This document shows, in pieces, positions 16,610 to 25,745 of a DNA stretch of 64,000 bases. The stretch is from Streptomyces monomycini. GTDB taxonomy: Bacteria > Actinomycetota > Actinomycetes > Streptomycetales > Streptomycetaceae. The stretch spans positions 1 through 64,000 of the forward strand of contig NZ_JAFIQY010000017.1 in assembly GCF_022271435.1 (NCBI RefSeq), in the 5' to 3' direction. A program made the position numbers and the translations under genes. Below the pieces are notes generated by a model. That model was not told where the DNA came from. It worked only from the letters and a program-made list of their open reading frames with translations, and made no database searches. The first letter of the stretch is position 1; every line of letters begins with the position of its first letter.

Positions 16610-17667
16610 TTCAGATCAATTCCCTTCGATTGCAGCTCCTGGAAGAGGGCTGCCACTACCTCATCGATGTTCGAGAGGTTGGGCGCCAGCTCGACGTTCG
16701 GAACATCGAAGCCCATGCTGCGCAGGTGGTTGAGTCCGCCTCTGTTCTCACTGGCTGCGAGCTCGTGGGCGCCCGCGTCGGACGGCTCACGAGGCCAGGC
16801 GCGATAGTACCCTGACTCGTCCGGATTCTGGAAATGTTCCCAAAGGTGCGGCTCGTCGCGCAAATATGGCACGCCGGCTTCGATCAGATGGCTTTCCATG
16901 TACTCGTGGGCGATATAGCGCTCGAACTTTATTGTTTCCTCAGGTGACAGGCTGCGCTGCCCTGCTGCCTGCCAAATCTCAGCCAGGTCGCCGCGGGGTG
17001 TGAAGTATGCCAAGCGTGTTGCGCCGGGCCCCTGCGTGACCAGATGCTTGGTGAGGAAAAAGTGGGACCGTACACGGTCCAGCACTTGCGTATTGATGCC
17101 GGTGTTACTCGAAATTGCGTTGATGTCCAGGGCGTTCGGGTTTGCGCGCACCTCGTCGTAGAAGCGTGCCGCCTGGGCATCTTCGGGAGCAGGCTCCTCG
17201 ACATACCGAGCGCCGTCCGGTCTGGCTTCAGAATTGCCAGGAAGAGGCGAATTCTCGGAGTCGTGCCGAACCGATTCATGGCCGAGCGCATCGTCGCCGG
17301 TGTGACGGAGGCTGTCCAAGTCGCCGGTGCCGGGCAGGTCATGTGACCCGCCGGCGCCGAGGGGGCTGTCCCCCTTGTGCGGGGTGGACGGATCGCCGCC
17401 GGGACTGTCGCTGCCGCTGCGGGCTTCGGTGGTGTGACCAGCTCCAGAGGTGTGGTCCGACCCGCCGGTGTCAGGTGTGTGTGAGGCACTTTCGTCCGGA
17501 GAGTGCTTGTTGACGGGCATGTGGTCGACGGTGCTGCCGATGGAGTGGCTACCCGTGTTGTCGCTTCTGCCGCCACCATGCCCGGGCTCACTCCCGCCCT
17601 GCTTCACTTCGGGCATCTCCGACCCGACGCGAACAACTTCGTCCCCCCGCCCACCGACACCCGCCAT
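16606..17667 (-). CDS. C-terminal toxin half of split ESX effector
   Basis: This frame continues the effector in another phase from the carrier gene. It starts at ATG 17667 (or GTG 17670), giving about 353 residues, and the upstream carrier stops within the same TGATG. GGGAAGAG before the start could serve as ribosome binding site. Residues 1-165 are a Gly/Asp/Ser/His-rich disordered linker. The last 190 residues (from about 17175) are a globular module with VRSHFFLTKH and YIAHEYMESHLIEAG, a conserved HE-x-x-E-type helix seen at the ends of Streptomyces toxin-like proteins, activity unknown. In intact relatives carrier and toxin are one polypeptide. Confidence 0.6.
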   Translation of the reverse strand: MAGVGGRGDEVVRVGSEMPEVKQGGSEPGHGGGRSDNTGSHSIGSTVDHMPVNKHSPDESASHTPDTGGSDHTSGAGHTTEARSGSDSPGGDPSTPHKGDSPLGAGGSHDLPGTGDLDSLRHTGDDALGHESVRHDSENSPLPGNSEARPDGARYVEEPAPEDAQAARFYDEVRANPNALDINAISSNTGINTQVLDRVRSHFFLTKHLVTQGPGATRLAYFTPRGDLAEIWQAAGQRSLSPEETIKFERYIAHEYMESHLIEAGVPYLRDEPHLWEHFQNPDESGYYRAWPREPSDAGAHELAASENRGGLNHLRSMGFDVPNVELAPNLSNIDEVVAALFQELQSKGIDLK

Positions 17668-18749
17668 CACCGGCTCTTCCCGATGGCTCGGAGAGTTGAC
17701 CCGGGGCTGGTCCGCGCCCTCCGTCGGCCTGGACGTGATGTCTCTCGGTGCTGTCTGTGCGTGTTGTTCGATGCTGCCGTCCGGCTGCCGCCGCGGGTGA
17801 GGAGGGCGGTGAGGACGTTGAAGGCGGCGGCGCCCGCGGCGCGGGAGTTGTTGGAGCCCCATTGGTCCCAGGCCAGCATGGCCTTGCCGGTCTCGACCAT
17901 CGCCGTCCGGGAGTCCCGCAGCCAGGAGGGGAGCATGTTGGCGGGCATGGTCAGGTAGGCGGCGCCCAGGCCGGGCATGGTGGCGATGGTGATGGCGGTG
18001 GAGAGCTTGGCCAGGTTGACCCAGGCTGCGCCGGCGGCGTCCCAGCCGTCGACGCCGACGAGGGTGCCCAGGCCCCTGACGGTGCCCCACAGTCCGTCGA
18101 CGACGACTCCCTTGCCGAAGTCGTAGACGTGCTCCCACACCTGCCAGGCGGGGACCGACTCCTCGACCGCGTCTCCCCAGGGCAGGCTCTTGGACTGTTT
18201 GAGGGCTTCGGCGTCGTAGCCGTACATGCCCTTCTGGTTGGTTCCGTCGTTCTTCCTGAGCGGCGTGCCGCCGACCAGGGCGACGATCTTCGCGTGGCAC
18301 TCGCTCTCGGCCGTCTGGAAGGCGGACCAGACTTCGGCGATCTTGTTGCGGCGGGCGAGGTTCTCGTCGGTCAGATCGCCGTCCTCGTTCCAGTCCTCGT
18401 CGGCGGCCTCGTTGGCCCGGAAGTCGGCGGCTTCCTGCCGGAGCCGGTTCAGCTGGTCGACCAGCGGGGTGATCTCCTGGGCGTAGGTGCCCAGGGCCTT
18501 GGAGACGGTCTGCATCTCGTCGCCGAGGGTCCGTGCCGTGCGCGCCACCGGTTCGGTGACGGCGAACAGCTGCTCGGCCTCGGGGGCCTTGTAGAAGGCG
18601 GACAGGCCGCCGAAGGACGTGTGGACGTCCGAGCCGGCGGTCCTGACCTTGGTGCCGCCCTGGGCCAGTGACGTCACCTTGGCCTGGAGGCTGCCCAGGT
18701 CACCGGTGTAGACCGGCACCTCGGCCGGGTCGACCGGCGCGTTGCTCAC
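17667..18749 (-). CDS. N-terminal carrier half of split ESX effector
   Basis: This 360-residue protein (GTG start behind GGGGGGAAGC) carries the conserved N-terminal domain of Streptomyces ESX-associated polymorphic toxins: a helical WXG/LXG-like region (GDLGSLQAKVTSLAQGG to about residue 130) and a second block with GMYGYDAEALKQSKSLPWGD and GTLVGVDGWDAAG. The family normally continues with a membrane-compatible linker and proline-rich repeats. Here, after LTALLTRGG near 17795, the frame runs into about 40 unrelated basic residues and stops. A deletion that joined distant parts out of frame is the likely cause. It overlaps the upstream gene by GTGA. Confidence 0.7.
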   Translation of the reverse strand: MSNAPVDPAEVPVYTGDLGSLQAKVTSLAQGGTKVRTAGSDVHTSFGGLSAFYKAPEAEQLFAVTEPVARTARTLGDEMQTVSKALGTYAQEITPLVDQLNRLRQEAADFRANEAADEDWNEDGDLTDENLARRNKIAEVWSAFQTAESECHAKIVALVGGTPLRKNDGTNQKGMYGYDAEALKQSKSLPWGDAVEESVPAWQVWEHVYDFGKGVVVDGLWGTVRGLGTLVGVDGWDAAGAAWVNLAKLSTAITIATMPGLGAAYLTMPANMLPSWLRDSRTAMVETGKAMLAWDQWGSNNSRAAGAAAFNVLTALLTRGGSRTAASNNTHRQHRETSRPGRRRARTSPGSTLRAIGKSR

Positions 18750-19198
18750 TGCTTCCCCCCGAAGGTCTTCAGAGCGTCCAGCCGCACGGCCCGGGCGGCG
18801 TTCTGGGCGTTCCTGGCCGATTCCAGGTCACCCTCGACGTACTCGTTGGTGGCCTGGGCGGCGCCCAGGACGGCGGCCTGGACCCGGTCGGCCATCACCT
18901 TGATGTCTTTCTGGCGCTGGGAGGCGTACTCGACCAGCGCGGCGGCGACCGGACCCGTCGCCTTCTGCGGCATCCTGTCGGGAGCGACCGGACCCACCGG
19001 CTTGGCCGTCGTCAGTACCGGCACCCCGCCCGGCAGCGTCGTGGCCTGCGAACCCGGCACGGCCGTGCCGGCCACCCGGGCCGCCTCCTGGAGATCCGTG
19101 AGCAGCGTGTTGAGGGCCTTGCCCAGATCTTCGGCATGCGTGCCGACGACCTTCAACTGGCCCTGGACCCCCTGTGGCTGAATGTCCCATGACGCCAT
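18746..19198 (-). CDS. DUF6507-like ESX-associated protein
   Basis: This 150-residue, largely helical protein begins MASWDIQPQGVQGQL. The WDI-PQGV start and the later ATNEYVEGDLESARNAQ helix match the DUF6507 type found beside ESX carriers in Streptomyces. It probably forms a helical hairpin like WXG100 proteins and may be a partner or chaperone of the effector. AGGGGGG 6 bases before ATG 19198 fixes the start. Its stop overlaps the GTG of the carrier gene (GTGA), so the two are translationally coupled. Confidence 0.7.
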   Translation of the reverse strand: MASWDIQPQGVQGQLKVVGTHAEDLGKALNTLLTDLQEAARVAGTAVPGSQATTLPGGVPVLTTAKPVGPVAPDRMPQKATGPVAAALVEYASQRQKDIKVMADRVQAAVLGAAQATNEYVEGDLESARNAQNAARAVRLDALKTFGGKQ

Positions 19199-19324
19199 GT
19201 ATGCCCCCCTGGCTGCAAAACTGTAGCGCCGCCCGCACGCACCGTGCGGCGGCGCCGTCACCCCCGTGGCTTTCCAGCCGCCGACGCGTCACGGAGAAGC
19301 GTTCCCCCGACGCGCCGGGCCGGC

Positions 19325-19636
19325 TCAGCCGATGTTGTCGACCGCGGCCTTCGCGCGGGCGAGCGTCTGGTGCGCGGTTCCGTCGTTCTTCTCCAGGGTC
19401 GTGCGCAGGAGCTGGATGATGCTCCTGACCTCCTGGGACGCCCGGTTCCAGCGCAGTTCCTTGCCGTGGTACTCGTCCGCGACACCGTCCGCCGTGAAGT
19501 CGGCCATCGCGGCCTTCACCTGCGCGTCGCGTTCCGTGATCACCTGTTCCAGGCGTGCGATCACGGCCTGGATGTTGCCCTGTGCCTCCGCCGACGCGCC
19601 CGTGTCGTACGAACGGCGGTCCATTCCAGCTGCCAT
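19325..19636 (-). CDS. WXG100 family ESX protein (EsxB-like)
   Basis: This 103-residue all-helical protein is of WXG100 size. The turn between helices reads ELRWNRASQEV, so the W-x-G is changed to W-N-R. The second helix ends with a long amphipathic stretch (IIQLLRTTLEKN). Such proteins form heterodimers that are recognised and exported by EccC. AGGGGG with 9-base spacing selects ATG 19636 over the upstream in-frame ATG at 19645. It lies between a second WXG100 gene and the effector genes in one operon. Confidence 0.75.
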   Translation of the reverse strand: MAAGMDRRSYDTGASAEAQGNIQAVIARLEQVITERDAQVKAAMADFTADGVADEYHGKELRWNRASQEVRSIIQLLRTTLEKNDGTAHQTLARAKAAVDNIG

Positions 19637-19684
19637 GACGATCATCCCCCTGAGGTTTCCGGTTCCTTCTTCGGCAGCCGGCCG

Positions 19685-20017
19685 TCAGCGGCCGGAGAAG
19701 CGCGCCGCGTCGAAGTTCGCCGCCGCCATCTGCGACCGGGCGTTGTCGGCCTGCTCCTGGTCACCGGAGCCGAACGCCGACTCCATGCCCGACTGGCCGC
19801 CGACGATCGCGGACAGCGCGCTGTTCAGGGCCGCCGTGATCTCGTCGGCGCGCGACTTGAACGAGTCGAACGCGGCCTTGCCCGATCCGTTGAACTTGCT
19901 CTCCAGCGGCTGCGCGGCCTGCACGAGCTGATGGATCAGAGCCCCCAGCTCCGAACCCGAACCCTGGGACTGCGACCTCAGGGTCGAGAGTGTCTGTGCC
20001 CCCATGTCGAACTTCAT
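19685..20017 (-). CDS. WXG100 family ESX protein (EsxA-like)
   Basis: This 110-residue protein begins MKFDMGAQTLSTL. The helix-turn-helix hairpin has its turn at KFNGSGKAAFDSFKSR, where Phe replaces Trp of W-x-G, followed by a second long helix. It probably pairs with the WXG100 protein encoded 48 bases downstream and is a substrate of the type VII machinery. AGGGGGC precedes ATG 20017. The 131-base gap before the DUF6177-like gene could carry its own promoter. Confidence 0.8.
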   Translation of the reverse strand: MKFDMGAQTLSTLRSQSQGSGSELGALIHQLVQAAQPLESKFNGSGKAAFDSFKSRADEITAALNSALSAIVGGQSGMESAFGSGDQEQADNARSQMAAANFDAARFSGR

Positions 20018-20148
20018 CGGGCCCCCTGCCAGACGTGACATTCATATGTAGGTTCATCTCTATCAACTCGGGTATCACTGGTGCAATCCGTAATGCGTTG
20101 CTGTGACACACCTATGACGTCCGGGCGGCACATGCCTTTTCGGGCGCA

Positions 20149-21591
20149 TCACGGACTCTGCTCAAAGCCTTCTCCGGCCCCTTTCAGATGGCGCATCAGG
20201 TGCTCGAAATCCCGCCAGCCCGACAGGTCCGACGGGTCACCGGGCAGCGGGTAATACAGGGCGGGCCTGGTCTTCGGGCCGAGGCGGACCGGCGCTTCGG
20301 CCAGCGGGGTACGCAGAGCGCGGTCACCGGGCATCCGACGGACCTCGTCCGCACCGAGCACGAACGCCACGGGCACGCCCGGGCCTTCGAAACGGGGCGG
20401 CACCGCGAGATCGCGGCGGGCCTTGCGGATCTGTACGAGCATCGACCGGAGTCCGTGACGGCTGGCCAGTACTTCCGCGACCCGGGGCACCGACTCGACC
20501 GGCGGCTCCTCGACCGCCCCGTAGCCGAACATCAGCCTGACGTCTTCCTCCACGCCTGCCTTCGTACGGCTGATGCGCACCGTGGCGAGACCCGGCCGGG
20601 CCGGGCTGCCGACCACCACGACCCAGGTGGGCTCGGGCGCTCTGGCGTAGGCGAGGTCGGTCATGTGGCGCGGCGACCAGGGGAGGCCGGCGGGTTCCGC
20701 GGTTCCCCAGCCGGCAGGGGGCTCGCCGGTCAGCTCGCGCCACACCGCTTCCAGCGCGCCGCCGAGTACCAGCCGTTCGTGTGCGGGGTGGACGGTGCGG
20801 AAGCTGACGGCCAGCTGCCGCTCGCCGGTGGGCACGGCTTCCTGGAAGGCGGCGGCCACGGTGGAGCGCGGATCGTCCGGGGTCGCGTCGGCGGCCGCGA
20901 CCGGTGCGAACATCTCGCCCTGCCAGCGCAGTACGGCCCCGGTCAGCCCGTCGTAGTAGCCGTCCCGATCGTCCTGCACGACCCAGCGCGACGGCCAGGT
21001 GCCCAGGTTGTCCCGGACGGCGGGGGAGAGGGTGGTGCCCGCCGGGGTGACGACCTGGAGGCCCAGTTCGGCGCGCGCGGCGAAACGGAAGGCGTCGGAC
21101 AGCCAGGCGGTCATGGCGACCACCGGCCGGTCCTGGATCACGACGGCGACCTTGTCCGTGAGGACGTCGACGGCGGGCTGGGCGGTGGCGGGCTCGGGTA
21201 CGACACCCATACCGTCGGACGGCACGACGGCCAGGCTGCGCGCCGCCTCCGGGGGCCAGGCGGTGCCGCCGGACAGCGAGGCCAGCCGGGCCGCGAACGT
21301 GCCCGCGAGCCGCTCGGCCTGTTCGACGCCGGTGGCGGCCCGGGCCTCCGTCCACCAGTAGGGAAGCGGTGGCGCCGTGGCCCCGAGCAGCCGCTCGGCC
21401 TCGCCGTCGACCTGTATGAGCAGGGGAGCCTCCACCGAGACGAGCGGGCGCCCCTCCGTGTCGCAGAGGCGCAGGACCGCGCCCTCTCCCGTCGTGTCGA
21501 GGAGCTTGTCAGGGCCCCCGGAGAGCAGGCCCGCGAGCAGGCTCCAGGGGTCGGGCATACGTTCCGTGAGGGCGATGACGTCCTTGGTCAT
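20149..21591 (-). CDS. DUF6177-like ESX locus protein
   Basis: This 480-residue protein begins MTKDVIALTERMPDPWSLLA. No signal peptide, membrane segment or nucleotide-binding motif is visible, so it is probably cytosolic. The N-terminal block and the C-terminal GWRDFEHLMRHL stretch resemble the DUF6177 family that accompanies EccC in Streptomyces type VII loci. Its role is unknown; by position it could act as an adaptor or specific chaperone for substrates, comparable in place though not in sequence to EspG. It follows eccC after 82 bases. Confidence 0.65.
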   Translation of the reverse strand: MTKDVIALTERMPDPWSLLAGLLSGGPDKLLDTTGEGAVLRLCDTEGRPLVSVEAPLLIQVDGEAERLLGATAPPLPYWWTEARAATGVEQAERLAGTFAARLASLSGGTAWPPEAARSLAVVPSDGMGVVPEPATAQPAVDVLTDKVAVVIQDRPVVAMTAWLSDAFRFAARAELGLQVVTPAGTTLSPAVRDNLGTWPSRWVVQDDRDGYYDGLTGAVLRWQGEMFAPVAAADATPDDPRSTVAAAFQEAVPTGERQLAVSFRTVHPAHERLVLGGALEAVWRELTGEPPAGWGTAEPAGLPWSPRHMTDLAYARAPEPTWVVVVGSPARPGLATVRISRTKAGVEEDVRLMFGYGAVEEPPVESVPRVAEVLASRHGLRSMLVQIRKARRDLAVPPRFEGPGVPVAFVLGADEVRRMPGDRALRTPLAEAPVRLGPKTRPALYYPLPGDPSDLSGWRDFEHLMRHLKGAGEGFEQSP

Positions 21592-21673
21592 GGGGTCGTC
21601 CGGTCCTTCGTCGTTCGTGGCTCGGCCGCCGCGGTCCGGGTGGATCGCCTGCGCGCGGGAGCAGTCGGGCGGG

Positions 21674-24600
21674 TCACTCGGGGGCGTACACGGTCTGGAT
21701 GAGGCGGTGGGGGCGGCCCCTGCGGACGAGTACGCCGCGGCCGGCGGGCTGCTGGGACGCGTACAGGCCGGGGAACAGCTGGCCCTCGCCGCGGTCGCCC
21801 GCCATGAGGAGCGCCGCGGCCCCCGATTCGCGCAGGCTCTGCACGAGCGGCTCGTACATGCCGCGTGAGGCGCCTGCCACGCGGCGCGTCAGGACGAAGT
21901 GCAGGCCGATGTCCGCGGCGGCCGGGATGTACGGCAGGAACGGAGCCAGTGGCGCCTGGCCCGCGGTGGTCAGGACGTCGTAGTCGTCCACGAGGACCAC
22001 GATCCGCGGGCCGCCGCCCCAGCTGCCGGGCTCCAGTTCCTCCAGGCGCGCGGTGTCGTCGGGCAGCCGCTGCTCCAGTACGGTCGCGATGCCGTTGGCG
22101 AGGCCCGCGCACAGCTTGGTGTTGTACGCGTAGCCGCCGTTGAACTCTTCGGGGATCGCGCCGCGCAGGCCGCGTCGCGGGTCCATGACGGCGAAGACCA
22201 GCTCGTCCTCGCCGTAGCGGTCGACGAGGCCGCCGGCGACGGCCTTCAGGAGGTTCGTCTTGCCGCACTCGCTGTCGCCGAGGACCAGCAGGTGCTGGTC
22301 GTGGGCGAACAGGTCGAGCAGGATGGGTTCGAGCGCCGCCTGGTCCAGGCCGATCGGCACGCGCGTGGGTTCGGCCGCCGGGCCCGGCAGGAGCTGGGGC
22401 TCCAGGAGGTGCGGGAGGACCCGTACCGGCTGGGCGACCTCGCCGCTCCACGACGCGCGGACCGTGCGGGCCGTCCGCTCCAGGACCGCGCCCAGCTCCG
22501 CGGTGTCGGCGATGCCGTCCGTACGGGGCAGCGCGGCCTGGGCGAAGAGCCGTCCGTCGGTGAGGACGCGGCCGGGCTCGTCCGGGGAGAGGGTGGCGGC
22601 GAGCTTGTGGTCGATGCAGGACTCGCCGGGATCGTTCAGCCGCAGCTCGACGCGGGTGCCGAAGTTCGACTGGACGGCGATGCGCGCGTCGTTCCAGCGG
22701 AGCATGGCGGCGACGACGTGGACGCCGTAACCGCCGCCGCGTCTGAGGATGTCGGCGACGTCGTCGTCCAGTTCCTCGAAGTCGTCGCGCAGACCGCCGA
22801 ACCCGTCGATGACCAGCACGATCTCGGCGGAGGGCAGCTCGGGCAGCCGGCCCGCGGCGTGCAGGGTCCGCAGCTGGTCGAGGGAGTCGATGGCGTGCTC
22901 ACGGAAGAGGTCTTCGCGGGCCGTGAGCATGGTCCGTACCTCTTCGACGGTCCGTGCCGCGCGTTCCCGGTCGGCCCGTCCCGCGACCCCGCCGACGTGC
23001 GGCAGGGCCGAGAGCGCCTGGAGGCCGCCGCCGACCAGGTCGAGGCCGTAGACGCCGACCTCCTGCGGGGTGTGGGTCAGTGCGAGCGAGAGGACGAAGG
23101 TGCGCAGGAGGGTGGTCTTGCCGGACTGCGGTCCGCCGATGAGCGCGGCGTGGCCGCCGGCCACGGTGAGGTCCAGGTACCACTGGCCCTGCCACTGTCG
23201 GGCCGGGTCGTCCAGCAGACCGAGCGGGACCCGGAGCGGGGACCGTTCCGCGCCCGCGGTCCGGCCGCCGTCCGTCTTCGCGGCTGCTCCCGTGGCGCGT
23301 CCCCTCCTGTCCAGGAGCTGGAGTCCGCGTCGCCCCACGTCCAGCGGTCCGGCGGCGGTGTCCAGGGCGATCGCGCCGGGCAGCGGAGGCAGCCAGATCC
23401 GGCGTACCGTGCCGGGGGCCTCTGCCAGCTGCCCGACCATGACGCTCAGCTCGGTCGGTCCGGTCTCACGGCGGCGTGCGGCCGGTTCCTCGACGTCCGT
23501 GCCCTGCCCGTCGCCCGTGGTGTTGAAGGCTTCGTAGCGAAGGACGCGAGGCCCGCTGGTCTCCTCGTCCGAGCTGGGTACGGGGCCTCGGTAGGGGCCC
23601 GACACATAGCTCGCCTTGAAGCGGTCGTAGTGGCTGGTGTCGACCTTGAGGTAGCCGAAACCGGGCAGCGGCGGCAGGTGGAAGGCGTCCGTGGTGTCCA
23701 GGACCGTACGGGACTCGTCGGCGGAGAAGGTGCGCAGGCCGAGCCGGTACGAGAGGTAGGTGTCCAGCCCTTTGAGGTTGCCGCCCTCGATGCGCTGGCT
23801 GGAGAGCAGCAGATGGACGCCGATGGAGCGGCCGATGCGGCCTATGGACAGGAACAGGTCGATGAAGTCCGGCCTGGCCGTGAGCAGTTCGCCGAACTCG
23901 TCGATGACGACGAACAGATGCGGCAGCGGATCCAGGTCGGGCCGCCGGCTGCCGCGCAGGGCGGCGTAGTCACCGATGTCGGCGATGTTGCCGGCGTCCT
24001 TGAGGAGCTGCTGGCGGCGCTTGACCTCGCCGGCGAGCGAGGCGTGGACGCGTTCGACCAGGCCGGCCTGGTTCTCCAGGTTGGTGATGACACCGGCGAC
24101 GTGCGGCAGGTCCGCGAACGGCGCGAAGGTCGCCCCGCCCTTGTAGTCGACGAGGACCAGGGCGAGGTCCTCCGGCGGGTGCGTGGCCACCAGGGCGAGG
24201 ACGAGGGTGCGCAGCAGCTCCGACTTGCCGGAGCCGGTGGCACCGACGCACAGGCCGTGCGGGCCCATGCCCAGCTCCGACGACTCCTTCAGGTCCAGCA
24301 GCACCGGCTCGTGGGAGTCGTTGACGCCGATCGGTACGCGCAGGAAGGCACGCTCGCCGCGCGGCGCCCACAGGCTGGGGACGTCGAGCCGCGCCACGTC
24401 GTCGATGCCGAGGAGGCCGGCGAACCCGACCGGCCCGGACAGGGGCGCGTCGACGAGCGACTCGGCGGACAGGCGCAGCGGCGCCAGCATCCGCGCCAGC
24501 CCTTCGGCGAACGGGACGCTCACCTCGTCCACGGTGCCGTGCGCGCCGACCGGTTCCGGTTCGCGCAGGTCTTCGACGGTCACCTGGTCGCCGTCGACGG

Positions 24601-25708
24601 TGATCCGGACGCTGACCTGCCCCGGCTCCTGGACCCGCCGGTCGAGCAGGTGCAGGACGGTGACGGCCATCTCCCGCAGGCTCACCGCCTCGTCGGGACG
24701 CGGGAGTTCGACGGCGTCCGCCCCGTGCCCGTCGGCGACGACGAGCAGCCGGGACGTCAGGGACAGGGCGTCCTTGCCGGAGAGACCGCGCCGCACCTCC
24801 GCCGCGTACGAGGCGCGCCGGCGCAGTTCGGGGCCGAGCTGCCGGGCGAGCTGCGGCGCGGAGGGCGCGATGCGCCGGGCGGCGACGGGGCCGTCGAACT
24901 GCTCCGTGTCGAGCAGGTGCGGCAGCCACTTGGCCCACTCCCAGTCCGCCAGCCGGTGGCCGGGCACGGCGAGCGCCACGCCCACGTCGTCGGGGGCGTG
25001 CAGAGCGGCCGTCTGGACGAGCAGGGCGCGCGCGAGGCGCAGGCAGTCCTCACGCGGGCCGATGACGCTGACGTTGCCGACGCGGTCGAGCGGGACGGTG
25101 AGCGGGAGATCGGTGCCGGTACGGAAGCGGGCCATCAGGGCCGACGCCTCGTTGAGCATGAAGCGGTCGGGCGGGGTGAGGACGGACGAGCCCTGCTGGG
25201 CGATGCGCAGATCGCGTACGGGCATCTCGCCGGTGCCGGCCCGGACGCGCAGGAAGTCGCGGTCGCCGCGCCGGCGCTCCCACAGGCGGGCCGGGTCGCG
25301 GGCCATGTCGTACAGGGCGGGCGGCGGCGGGTCGAGGACGTCGGCGCGGCCGCGCCGCTCGCGCTCCTCGGCGGCGAGCTCCTCGCGCAGGTCCTCCAGG
25401 TAGGCGAGGTACGCCTCGCGCTGGGTGCGCCGGGTGCGCTGGGCCTTGCCGCGCTGCGAGAGGACGAGCACGACCGAGCCGATGACGGTGACGACCAGGA
25501 TGATCGCGCCGAGCGCGGCGAACTGGCTGTTGCGTACGACGGTCATCATCACCACGGACGACATGACGCCCGCGACCGGCAGCAGCGACATCGCGACGTT
25601 GCCCGCCTTGCCCTCCGGGAGGTTGGGCGGGGCCTCGACGAGGCGTGCCTCGGGGGCGGCCGGGGGCTTGGCGGTCCTGGCCGGGCGGTGGATCAGTCGG
25701 GTACTCAT
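21674..25708 (-). CDS. eccC: Type VII secretion FtsK/SpoIIIE ATPase EccC
   Basis: This 1344-residue motor ATPase of the ESX secretion system is fused (EccCa and EccCb in one chain). Two membrane helices lie at about residues 38-85. Three FtsK-type ATPase domains follow, with P-loops GATGSGKSE (about 488-496), GGPQSGKTT (about 856) and LGDSECGKTN (about 1141). The first domain has a full Walker B (VVIDEFGELL). The second and third may bind substrate signal sequences as in known EccC proteins. It is encoded between the ParA-like and DUF6177-like genes in the same direction. Confidence 0.93.
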   Translation of the reverse strand: MSTRLIHRPARTAKPPAAPEARLVEAPPNLPEGKAGNVAMSLLPVAGVMSSVVMMTVVRNSQFAALGAIILVVTVIGSVVLVLSQRGKAQRTRRTQREAYLAYLEDLREELAAEERERRGRADVLDPPPPALYDMARDPARLWERRRGDRDFLRVRAGTGEMPVRDLRIAQQGSSVLTPPDRFMLNEASALMARFRTGTDLPLTVPLDRVGNVSVIGPREDCLRLARALLVQTAALHAPDDVGVALAVPGHRLADWEWAKWLPHLLDTEQFDGPVAARRIAPSAPQLARQLGPELRRRASYAAEVRRGLSGKDALSLTSRLLVVADGHGADAVELPRPDEAVSLREMAVTVLHLLDRRVQEPGQVSVRITVDGDQVTVEDLREPEPVGAHGTVDEVSVPFAEGLARMLAPLRLSAESLVDAPLSGPVGFAGLLGIDDVARLDVPSLWAPRGERAFLRVPIGVNDSHEPVLLDLKESSELGMGPHGLCVGATGSGKSELLRTLVLALVATHPPEDLALVLVDYKGGATFAPFADLPHVAGVITNLENQAGLVERVHASLAGEVKRRQQLLKDAGNIADIGDYAALRGSRRPDLDPLPHLFVVIDEFGELLTARPDFIDLFLSIGRIGRSIGVHLLLSSQRIEGGNLKGLDTYLSYRLGLRTFSADESRTVLDTTDAFHLPPLPGFGYLKVDTSHYDRFKASYVSGPYRGPVPSSDEETSGPRVLRYEAFNTTGDGQGTDVEEPAARRRETGPTELSVMVGQLAEAPGTVRRIWLPPLPGAIALDTAAGPLDVGRRGLQLLDRRGRATGAAAKTDGGRTAGAERSPLRVPLGLLDDPARQWQGQWYLDLTVAGGHAALIGGPQSGKTTLLRTFVLSLALTHTPQEVGVYGLDLVGGGLQALSALPHVGGVAGRADRERAARTVEEVRTMLTAREDLFREHAIDSLDQLRTLHAAGRLPELPSAEIVLVIDGFGGLRDDFEELDDDVADILRRGGGYGVHVVAAMLRWNDARIAVQSNFGTRVELRLNDPGESCIDHKLAATLSPDEPGRVLTDGRLFAQAALPRTDGIADTAELGAVLERTARTVRASWSGEVAQPVRVLPHLLEPQLLPGPAAEPTRVPIGLDQAALEPILLDLFAHDQHLLVLGDSECGKTNLLKAVAGGLVDRYGEDELVFAVMDPRRGLRGAIPEEFNGGYAYNTKLCAGLANGIATVLEQRLPDDTARLEELEPGSWGGGPRIVVLVDDYDVLTTAGQAPLAPFLPYIPAAADIGLHFVLTRRVAGASRGMYEPLVQSLRESGAAALLMAGDRGEGQLFPGLYASQQPAGRGVLVRRGRPHRLIQTVYAPE

Positions 25709-25745
25709 CGGCGTCCGTCGTTCACGTTCGGGCTCGGCATCCGGT

